Assembly (NCBI GenBank): GCA_002501485.1
Contig: DLTS01000024.1
Location: 66,103-85,670 of the forward strand
Origin: Acidimicrobiaceae bacterium UBA7830
GTDB taxonomy: Bacteria; Actinomycetota; Acidimicrobiia; Acidimicrobiales; Ilumatobacteraceae
Length of the DNA stretch: 19,568 nt
Direction of reading: 5' to 3'
The notes beneath the pieces were generated by a model that was not told the origin of the DNA, searched no databases, and saw only the letters and a program-made list of their open reading frames with translations. The position numbers and the translations under genes are program-made. Position 1 is the stretch's first letter, and the number at the start of each line of letters is the position of its first letter. Shown here piece after piece: positions 1-6,707 of this stretch.

Positions 1-27
1 TCCCTTTGGCCGCTCGGGCACCGACCC
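1..27 (-). tRNA. 5' part of a class II tRNA gene (probably tRNA-Tyr), cut by window edge
   Basis: Read on the minus strand from base 27 down to 1, the sequence gives a 7-base acceptor strand (GGGTCGG), then T8 and G9, then a D-arm with stem CCC/GGG and loop GAGCGGCCAAA containing the invariant GG. This arm matches the bacterial tRNA-Tyr D-arm as I remember it from E. coli; some tRNA-Ser genes have a similar one. The anticodon, variable arm, T-arm and 3' end lie outside the window, so the amino acid is an inference. The gene is divergent from yajQ, with 75 bases between the tRNA 5' end and the yajQ start codon. Confidence 0.8.
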
Positions 28-89
28 ATATGTCGACCCGGAATGGTATCTGCGGATATCGCCACCCACCCCTTCGATGGTGATTCCGA

Positions 90-95
90 TACGGT
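90..95 (+). promoter_or_regulatory. Putative -10 element (TACGGT) of yajQ, leaderless type
   Basis: The hexamer TACGGT fits TANNNT and ends 7 bases before the yajQ ATG at 103. No Shine-Dalgarno sequence precedes that ATG. This spacing would put the transcription start at or next to the A of the start codon. No convincing -35 box is visible. The call rests on spacing and on the same arrangement at three other genes here. Confidence 0.35.
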
Positions 96-102
96 ATTTC
101 TC

Positions 103-591
103 ATGCCAAGTTTTGACGTTGTCTCCGAAGTTGATGCCCAAGAGGTACGAAACGCAATTGACCAGGCTCAGCGAGAGGTCTCCAACCGCTTCGACTTCAA
201 AAACACGAACTCGACGATTGAACAAAACGATATGGTCATCACCTTGCACACCGTGAGTGAAGATCGTCTCGCTGCGTTGAGAGTTGTACTCGAAGAAAAA
301 CTCGTGAAGCGCGGGGTATCACTGAAAGGAGTCGACTATGGCGATGTCCAAGAAGCGACTCAAAACACAGTGCGCCAGGTGGTCACGATCAAGGTGGGCA
401 TTTCTTCGGAGAAAGCTAAGGAAATCAACAAGCTCATCAAGTCAGATGGCCCCAAGGGAGTGAACAGCCAGACTCAAGGTGAGTCGGTTCGTGTCACTGG
501 CAAAAAGCGCGACGATCTACAGAATGTGATTGCGATGTTGAAGGGTGCTGATATCGGCATCCCATTGCAATTCAACAACTTCCGCGACTGA
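103..591 (+). CDS. yajQ: YajQ family nucleotide-binding protein
   Basis: A 162-residue protein of the YajQ (UPF0234) family, whose usual length is about 160-163. It opens with the family's MPSFDVVSEVD motif followed by EVRNAIDQAQREVSNRFDFK, and ends with RDDLQNVIAMLKGADIGIPLQFNNFRD-type sequence, both hallmarks of the family. Members are soluble cytoplasmic proteins with two small alpha/beta domains; some bind cyclic di-GMP and act as transcriptional co-regulators, as shown for Xanthomonas. Whether this one does is not visible. The frame is open back to an ATG at 43, which would add 20 residues, but homologues start at MPSF, so the ATG at 103 is preferred. It lacks a Shine-Dalgarno sequence and is probably leaderless. 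The stop lies 13 bases from the convergent acs stop, leaving no room for a separate terminator. Confidence 0.95.
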   Translation: MPSFDVVSEVDAQEVRNAIDQAQREVSNRFDFKNTNSTIEQNDMVITLHTVSEDRLAALRVVLEEKLVKRGVSLKGVDYGDVQEATQNTVRQVVTIKVGISSEKAKEINKLIKSDGPKGVNSQTQGESVRVTGKKRDDLQNVIAMLKGADIGIPLQFNNFRD

Positions 592-604
592 ACGCCCCTT
601 GACA

Positions 605-2557
605 TCAGTCCTCAGACGGAGCCTCAGATGCCCGTCGCTGCAGTTCGTCGACGATACTCGCATCAGCCAACGTGGTTGTGTCGCCAAGGTTGCGACCTTC
701 GGCTACGTCTCGCAGCAACCGGCGCATGATCTTTCCCGATCGCGTCTTCGGAAGATCAGGTGTGAAGAAAATTGCTTTCGGCTTCGCGATCGCACCGATC
801 TCTGCAGCGACGTGATTACGCAACGTTGCGACATCAACATCGTGACCGCTGCGCAAGGTGACGTAAGCGAAAATCGCTTGCCCAGTCGTCGGATCGTTCG
901 CCCCAACAACCGCTGCCTCCGCAACCGACGGGTGCGATACCAAGGCTGACTCGACTTCGGTTGTTGAGATGCGGTGACCTGAAACGTTCATGACATCATC
1001 GACGCGACCGAGCAACCACAGGTAGCCATCGTCGTCAAGGCGGGCCCCGTCACCAGCGAAGTACGACCCATCAAACCGACTCCAATAGGTGTCCACAAAA
1101 CGCTGAGGGTCACCCCAAATGCCCCTCAGCATTCCTGGCCATGGGCGAGTCAGAGTGAGGTATCCCCCTCCCCCATCAACTTCCTTACCGCCGTCATCAA
1201 CCACTGCGATGTTCACGCCAGGAAGCGCGAAGGTTGCCGAGCCCGGCTTCGTTGTGGTGAAACCCGGCAACGGCGAAATCATGATGCCACCGGTTTCGGT
1301 TTGCCACCACGTATCAACGATCGGGCAACGTCCACCACCGATGTGTTCGTGATACCACATCCACGCTTCAGGGTTGATCGGTTCACCAACCGTGCCGAGC
1401 AAACGAAGCGAGGACAAGTCATGTTTCGCAGGTTCATCAGCACCCCACTTCATGAACGTTCTGATCGCAGTAGGTGCGGTGTAAAAGATGGTGACCCTGT
1501 ACTTTTCGACGATCTCCCAGAACCTGTCATTGCCTGGGTGGTTTGGTACACCTTCATACATGACCTGGGTGGCGCCGTTCGCAAGCGGGCCATACACGAT
1601 GTACGAGTGACCAGTAATCCAGCCGACATCAGCCGTGCACCAGTACACATCTCGGTCACGATGAAGGTCGAAGACGTTGCGATGGGTGTACGCCACCTGA
1701 GTGAGGTAGCCACCGGTCGTGTGCATGATGCCCTTGGGCTTACCCGTCGTACCTGATGTGTACAGCAAGAACAGTAGATCTTCAGAATCCATTGCTTCAG
1801 GTGAACACGATGCATCGGCTGCCGCCATAAGGTCGTGGTACCAGTGGTCACGCCCTTCAACCATGTCGACCTCATTGCCACCCCGCTCAACGACAACAAC
1901 GTGCTCGATTGATGGTGTATGGGCGACCGCTTCATCAGCAGCAGGCTTCAGCGGGAAAACTTCACCGCGCCGATATCCACCATCGGCCGTGATCAATACC
2001 TTTGCTTCGGCGTCATTGATGCGATCAATGAGTGATTGTGAGGAGAAACCTCCGAAGACCACCGAGTGTGGTGCACCAATTCGAGCACAAGCCAACATCG
2101 CAACTGCGGCTTCGGGAATCATCGGTAGATAAATGTTGACACGATCACCCTTGGCGACCCCGAGGTTTTTCAGCGCATTGGAAAACTGCTCAACCTCAGC
2201 GAGAAGCTCTGCATAGGTGATGGTGCGGGTATCGCCGGGCTCACCTTCCCAATGGATGGCGACCTTGTCACCGAAGCCAGCCTTCACATGCCGATCGAGA
2301 CAGTTCTCAGCAACGTTGAGTTTGCCGTCGACAAACCATTTTGCGAAGGGAAGGTCCCATTCGAGCACCTTCGACCATGGTTGCTGCCAACTGATGAGCT
2401 CCGAAGCCTGGCGAGCCCAAAATGCCTCGAGGTCCGCAGCGGCTTCATCATGCAGGCCTCCATCACTGACATGGGCGCTGGATGAAAAGTCTGCAGATGG
2501 CGGGAAGCGCCGATTCTCATGCGAAAGTGCGTCGATAGTCTCGTGGTTCTCTGTCAT
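605..2557 (-). CDS. acs: Acetyl-CoA synthetase (AMP-forming)
   Basis: A 650-residue enzyme of the ANL adenylate-forming superfamily, normal length for Acs. It converts acetate, ATP and CoA to acetyl-CoA, AMP and diphosphate in the cytoplasm. The N-terminal Acs domain is followed by a CoA-contacting YRRG (195-198), the P-loop YTSGTTGKPKG (266-276) and WWQTETGG (417-424); a Trp in that last motif keeps the acyl pocket small in known Acs enzymes. The hinge and small C-terminal domain follow, ending in KTRSGK, where Lys609 corresponds to the lysine reversibly acetylated in Salmonella Acs. The ATG at 2557 is preceded by AGGGGGA. It lies 57 bases after the midA stop on the same strand, so it may be the last gene of the nuo unit or have its own promoter. 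No acetyltransferase or deacetylase gene is nearby. Confidence 0.97.
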   Translation of the reverse strand: MTENHETIDALSHENRRFPPSADFSSSAHVSDGGLHDEAAADLEAFWARQASELISWQQPWSKVLEWDLPFAKWFVDGKLNVAENCLDRHVKAGFGDKVAIHWEGEPGDTRTITYAELLAEVEQFSNALKNLGVAKGDRVNIYLPMIPEAAVAMLACARIGAPHSVVFGGFSSQSLIDRINDAEAKVLITADGGYRRGEVFPLKPAADEAVAHTPSIEHVVVVERGGNEVDMVEGRDHWYHDLMAAADASCSPEAMDSEDLLFLLYTSGTTGKPKGIMHTTGGYLTQVAYTHRNVFDLHRDRDVYWCTADVGWITGHSYIVYGPLANGATQVMYEGVPNHPGNDRFWEIVEKYRVTIFYTAPTAIRTFMKWGADEPAKHDLSSLRLLGTVGEPINPEAWMWYHEHIGGGRCPIVDTWWQTETGGIMISPLPGFTTTKPGSATFALPGVNIAVVDDGGKEVDGGGGYLTLTRPWPGMLRGIWGDPQRFVDTYWSRFDGSYFAGDGARLDDDGYLWLLGRVDDVMNVSGHRISTTEVESALVSHPSVAEAAVVGANDPTTGQAIFAYVTLRSGHDVDVATLRNHVAAEIGAIAKPKAIFFTPDLPKTRSGKIMRRLLRDVAEGRNLGDTTTLADASIVDELQRRASEAPSED

Positions 2558-2576
2558 CGTTCCCCCTGTGACGTGC

Positions 2577-2586
2577 GAAGTACTTC
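2577..2586. promoter_or_regulatory. 10-bp perfect palindrome in the acs leader
   Basis: GAAGTACTTC is self-complementary and sits in the 57-base midA-acs gap, 20 bases upstream of the acs ATG. On the minus strand TAGAGT (2594-2589) lies just upstream and could be a weak -10 element, which would put the palindrome over the transcription start, where a repressor could bind. No protein is known for it and a 10-bp palindrome can occur by chance, so this is a weak call. Confidence 0.2.
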
Positions 2587-2614
2587 AGACTCTACGACAA
2601 CAAGGGTCGTCGAT

Positions 2615-3607
2615 TCACTGCCGCCACTCGATCGCAAGGAATCCACCGAGCCCCTCAGGGTCGGTAAGGGCTTCGGCTTCAGAAATCCGAGAACGCATTT
2701 TGAGCGCCCTCACATCTGGGCGTGCAGCATTCTTCTCCCACTCACGACGTCCTTCTTCAACTAGTTCTGACAGACCGTGCAACTCGAGCCACTGTGATTG
2801 CGAGCGAACCGTCGAAGGCTTGGGTAATTGATCGATCGGCACTTCGGTGGTGATGTCCTGCTCCCCGGGCGACATGAGGTAGTGGCCACCACGTTCATGT
2901 GACCGGTAGGTGCGCAGCCACTCCCGCCACGGCCGCTCAACCAACCCCGACGTTGTCGGAGTGAAATAGTCAAAGGCAACCAGGGTGCCTTTGAGTCGCT
3001 CGCCAATCCCGTTCACCCATGATGCAGCCTCATCGATGAGGGGCGCTCGGGCACCATGAACCGCCTGAGCAGGAAGCACCGGCGGGCGCGGATCGAATGG
3101 TGCGCTCAACAGCTCTTGTGCTCCCGAGCTTGTCTCGGCCACGAAGGCTTCCCGCCACGTTCCATCGAATACCGCCAGTCGAAATGGAAGATTGTCAAGT
3201 AACTCATTGGCGAGGACGACACCATGAAGATCTCCTTCGGGTAACGAGTTCAATGATGTGACACCCGACGGATGTGCTTCCCGTTGGTGATCTGCAATTT
3301 CGATCGCGTGATATTTGAGGGCATTAAAGCACTTGGGCTCAGCGGTTACGACCGAACGGGCCAAGGTTCCCGGTCCGGCCCCCACTTCGTAGACATTGAA
3401 TACTGACGGAGACCCTGCAGCATTCCATTCAGCGTCAAGAAAGCGTGCCACTACCGCACCAAATAACGGCCCAATCTCTGGTGACGTGATGAAATCGCCT
3501 CGGCGTCCAGCCAAACCTCCCGAGGTGTAAAAACCATTGCTGCCGTAGAGAGCGTCAGCCATGAACCGGTCGAAACCGACCGGTGAGAGCTCAGAGCCCG
3601 AGGGCAC
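2615..3607 (-). CDS. MidA/NDUFAF7-type SAM-dependent methyltransferase
   Basis: A 330-residue class I SAM-dependent methyltransferase of the MidA family (COG1565, formerly DUF185). Family landmarks in order: an FMxxALYGxxGFY start (15-27), RGDFITSPEIGPLFG (36-50), the SAM-binding motif YEVGAGPGTL (73-82), ANELLDNLPF (133-142) and GEQDITTEV (248-256). The eukaryotic homologue NDUFAF7/MidA is a complex I assembly factor that symmetrically dimethylates an arginine of NDUFS2, the NuoD homologue. Here the GTG start at 3607 lies inside the last codons of nuoN (17-base overlap), implying translational coupling and supporting a complex I role, although bacterial function is an inference. No Shine-Dalgarno sequence precedes the GTG; the ATG at 3562 would remove the conserved start region, so GTG is preferred. 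The N-terminus is slightly shorter than in many relatives. Confidence 0.9.
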   Translation of the reverse strand: MPSGSELSPVGFDRFMADALYGSNGFYTSGGLAGRRGDFITSPEIGPLFGAVVARFLDAEWNAAGSPSVFNVYEVGAGPGTLARSVVTAEPKCFNALKYHAIEIADHQREAHPSGVTSLNSLPEGDLHGVVLANELLDNLPFRLAVFDGTWREAFVAETSSGAQELLSAPFDPRPPVLPAQAVHGARAPLIDEAASWVNGIGERLKGTLVAFDYFTPTTSGLVERPWREWLRTYRSHERGGHYLMSPGEQDITTEVPIDQLPKPSTVRSQSQWLELHGLSELVEEGRREWEKNAARPDVRALKMRSRISEAEALTDPEGLGGFLAIEWRQ

Positions 3608-5099
3608 CGGTCAAGTCAGGAAGATCAGCGAACCGCAGCACTAGCCCTGGCAAGATGCCGAGGACAACGGTTCCACCTGCGGTAATGCCAAGCGCCAACC
3701 AGATCGATGATGGCGGCGACACCGGAGTGGTATCACCATCTGGCACCGGCGACATCCAGATTTGGCGGAGCACACGCATGTAGTAACCGGCCGCGATGAC
3801 CGTGTTGACCGCTGCGATGATCGCCAGCACATAGGCCGAACTTGAACCCGCATCGATAAGCGCTTTGAACGCCTGGAGTTTGGCGATCCAGATGCCGAGC
3901 GGTGGAATTCCTGCGAGCGACGCCAAGAAGATGGTCATGAGTACACCGAGGCCAGGGGCATAGGTGATGAGGCCACCAAAGGATGAAATCTCGCCCGAGC
4001 GAGTTTTGCGAGCAACCGCAATGATGACTGCGAATGCACCGAGGTTCGAGAAGGCATAGATGAGCAAGTAGATCACGACCGCTCTCAGCGATGACTCCGC
4101 AGCTCCGGTACCCATGACTGCGAGCGGCATGAGAATGAACCCACCCTGACTCACCGATGAATAGGCGAGCATACGAACGATGTTGGTTTGCCGCAGGGCG
4201 ACCATGTTGCCGACGGTCATCGTGAGTGCAGCCATCGCCCAGATAAATGGGCCATGCACCTCATCGGCTCCATAGAGACCGAGGTAGAGCACGGTGAGCA
4301 GAGCCACAAAGCCTGCCGATTTCGATGCGACCGACAAAAATGCGGTAACGGGTGTTGGGGCACCTTCGTAGGTGTCTGGTGCCCACGTGTGGAACGGAAC
4401 CGCAGAAATCTTGAACGCGAAGCCGGCGACGACAAAGACAACTGCCAACACCTGCATTCCGGTGAGATCACCCGAGAGCGCTGCACCGATTTCAGTGAGT
4501 TTGGTCGAGCCTGTCGTGCCGTACAAGAAACTCATTCCGTACAGCAGCACACCTGAAGCGAATACACCGAGCAGGTAATACTTCACACCAGCCTCATTGC
4601 TCTTTACATCACGCTTACGCCAGGCGGCCATCATGTACGCAGGAATCGAAAGCAGTTCGAGTGCAACAAACACGCTGAGAAGGTCACGGCTTGACGCCAT
4701 CATCACCATGCCGAGCACGCTCACCAGCATGAGCACATAGAACTCGCCCTGGTAATAGCCGCCCTCTTCGAGCTCGTTCTGACTCAGCAACACCACGACA
4801 TAACCGACGAGTAGGAACAATGCCTTCAGAATGAGGGCGTACTCATCGACCACATATCGGCCATCGAAAATGGCGTCTCGCACATCTCCGCCAAGAACAG
4901 CAAGCGTCACCACCGGGATTACTGCGCCGAGCATGACAAAACCGGTCAAGGTTGCCATCGCCCACTTTTTCGACTCGTCGAGCCAGAGGTCGATCAGCAG
5001 CACCAGGTTGATACCAGCAATCAACACCAACTCAGGTGCGATGGCATGCCAGTCAATCGTTGGCGCCGTCCAGGCTTGAGCGAGCAGAGAACTGATCAC
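3591..5099 (-). CDS. nuoN: NADH-quinone oxidoreductase subunit N
   Basis: A 502-residue antiporter-like membrane subunit of complex I with about 14 transmembrane helices, of usual length. Residues typical of the proton channel are present: Glu148 (in ALELLSIPAY) on the TM5-equivalent helix, Lys173, Lys230 on the TM7-equivalent, the broken-helix motif HTWAPDTYEGAPTP (237-250), and Lys260. It sits in the membrane arm between NuoM and the NuoA/J/K group. The start is GTG at 5099, overlapping the nuoM stop as GTGA, so translation is coupled. Its 3' end overlaps the methyltransferase gene by 17 bases. Confidence 0.97.
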   Translation of the reverse strand: MISSLLAQAWTAPTIDWHAIAPELVLIAGINLVLLIDLWLDESKKWAMATLTGFVMLGAVIPVVTLAVLGGDVRDAIFDGRYVVDEYALILKALFLLVGYVVVLLSQNELEEGGYYQGEFYVLMLVSVLGMVMMASSRDLLSVFVALELLSIPAYMMAAWRKRDVKSNEAGVKYYLLGVFASGVLLYGMSFLYGTTGSTKLTEIGAALSGDLTGMQVLAVVFVVAGFAFKISAVPFHTWAPDTYEGAPTPVTAFLSVASKSAGFVALLTVLYLGLYGADEVHGPFIWAMAALTMTVGNMVALRQTNIVRMLAYSSVSQGGFILMPLAVMGTGAAESSLRAVVIYLLIYAFSNLGAFAVIIAVARKTRSGEISSFGGLITYAPGLGVLMTIFLASLAGIPPLGIWIAKLQAFKALIDAGSSSAYVLAIIAAVNTVIAAGYYMRVLRQIWMSPVPDGDTTPVSPPSSIWLALGITAGGTVVLGILPGLVLRFADLPDLTGALGL

Positions 5100-6679
5100 G
5101 GAATGCCCGCTCCTACACGCTCAATAAGCAACGACACGGCCGGGTCCATCACACCGAACATCAGTTGTGGGTATACGCCGAAGACAACGATTGCAATGAG
5201 GAACGGAGTCCACGCAATCCACTCAATCTTCGTGACGTCGTGGAGATCAACATCGTGGTGCTCGTCGTTCACGCCAGCACCAACCGGGTGGTGAGCGCCC
5301 TGTTCGAACTCTGGGTTCGGACGACCAAACGCCGTGCGCTGATACAACCACAAGAGGTAGGCGGCAGCGAACACCGTACCGATCGCAGCGACCACCATGA
5401 GCGTGCGGAACAATGCCTCACTAAGCCCGAAGTTGGGGTTATACGCCGACAAAATTGCGGGGAATTCACCCCAGAACCCAGCAAGTCCGGGAAGACCGAG
5501 AGATGCCATTGCTGCGAAACCAAGAATCCAACCCAAGCGCGGCATCTGAATGAGCATGCCGGACAGCCTTGAAATCTCAAGGGTGTGATAGCGGTGCTTC
5601 ACAGAACCGGCAACGAAGAAGAGCATGCCCGTGATGAGACCGTGAGCGACCATTCCGAACAGAGCCGCATTAATACCGAAATCGGTGAGGGTCGAAATAC
5701 CGAGCATCACGAATCCCATGTGAGCGACCGAGGAGAACGCGATCAGTCGCTTCATGTCGGTTTGAGCGAGACATCCGAGCGCGCCGTAAATGATGCCGAT
5801 CACGGCAAGGATGCCAATCACCGGAGCCCACGCCTTTGCACCCTGCGGAAGCATCGGAATAGCGATGCGGACAAAACCGTAGGTGCCGAGCTTCAAGAGA
5901 ATTGCGGCCAAGATGACTGAACCCTGTGTCGGTGCCTGGGTGTGCGCATCAGGCAACCACGTATGGAACGGGAACATCGGCACCTTCACCGCAAAGCCGA
6001 CAAACATTCCCGCAAAGATCCAGATCTGCACATCACGATCGATAAGCGCTCCAGCCTCCATGAGATGCGCAAATGAGAACGATGCGGCACCGGTCTGGAA
6101 GAAGAGCGCGAGGAAGGCCACGAGCATGAGGGCCGAACCAAACATGGTGTAGAGGAAGAACTTCAACGACGCGTACTGGCGGTCGTCGCCGCCCCAGACA
6201 CCGATCATAAAGTACATCGGCAGGAGAACCACTTCGAAGAACACGAAGAACAAAATGAGGTCCTGGGCGATGAACGACCCCGCCATACCGACCTGCAGCA
6301 CCAGCATCAGAATGATGAACGACTTCGGGTTGCCAGCGTCTGGCATGTTGTCCCAGGTGTAGATCATGACAAGCAACGTCACGACCATCGACAAGAAGTA
6401 CAGCGGGAGGCTGATGCCATCGAGGCCGATGGTGTAATTCGACTTAATGACAGTGATCCACTCACTATCAACGAAGAACTGCAACTTCTCACTCTGATCA
6501 AAATCGAAGCGAAGCAGCGTATACACACCAACAGCTGCGGTCACCGCAGAAGTAAGAATGCCGATCTGCTTATGTGTCTTCTCTTCTGATGCCGGTACGA
6601 ACATCATGAGAAGAACGCCAACGAGCGGCAAGAAGGTGCCGACCGTTAGGAGCCAGGTGTCGTTGGTAATGGTTTGCAT
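5096..6679 (-). CDS. nuoM: NADH-quinone oxidoreductase subunit M
   Basis: A 527-residue antiporter-like membrane subunit with about 14 transmembrane helices, normal length for NuoM. Channel residues are in place: Glu149 (FFEVVLLPMY), Lys232 (AVKVPMFPFHTW), the HTWLPDAHTQAPT broken-helix motif (239-251) and Lys263 (LLKLGTYGF), matching Glu144, Lys234 and Lys265 of E. coli NuoM. A short His-containing stretch (about residues 465-485) lies in the loop before the last helix. The ATG at 6679 is preceded by AGAGGG at about 12 bases and lies 28 bases after the nuoL stop, the widest gap inside the nuo cluster. Confidence 0.97.
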   Translation of the reverse strand: MQTITNDTWLLTVGTFLPLVGVLLMMFVPASEEKTHKQIGILTSAVTAAVGVYTLLRFDFDQSEKLQFFVDSEWITVIKSNYTIGLDGISLPLYFLSMVVTLLVMIYTWDNMPDAGNPKSFIILMLVLQVGMAGSFIAQDLILFFVFFEVVLLPMYFMIGVWGGDDRQYASLKFFLYTMFGSALMLVAFLALFFQTGAASFSFAHLMEAGALIDRDVQIWIFAGMFVGFAVKVPMFPFHTWLPDAHTQAPTQGSVILAAILLKLGTYGFVRIAIPMLPQGAKAWAPVIGILAVIGIIYGALGCLAQTDMKRLIAFSSVAHMGFVMLGISTLTDFGINAALFGMVAHGLITGMLFFVAGSVKHRYHTLEISRLSGMLIQMPRLGWILGFAAMASLGLPGLAGFWGEFPAILSAYNPNFGLSEALFRTLMVVAAIGTVFAAAYLLWLYQRTAFGRPNPEFEQGAHHPVGAGVNDEHHDVDLHDVTKIEWIAWTPFLIAIVVFGVYPQLMFGVMDPAVSLLIERVGAGIP

Positions 6680-6707
6680 AATTATTGTGCCCTCTGGGTG
6701 TGCTGAC

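Noticed and set aside
1..102. Open plus-strand frame before yajQ that could be the end of another protein gene
   Set aside because: Most of it is the complement of the tRNA 5' end, and the frame runs far into yajQ before stopping, so it is not a credible gene end.
43..102. Longer N-terminus for YajQ starting at the ATG at 43
   Set aside because: Family proteins begin at MPSFD, and the putative -10 element for the shorter start lies inside this extension.
545..949. Plus-strand open frame crossing the yajQ-acs junction
   Set aside because: It is antisense to the conserved C-terminal domain of Acs and shows no recognisable protein features.
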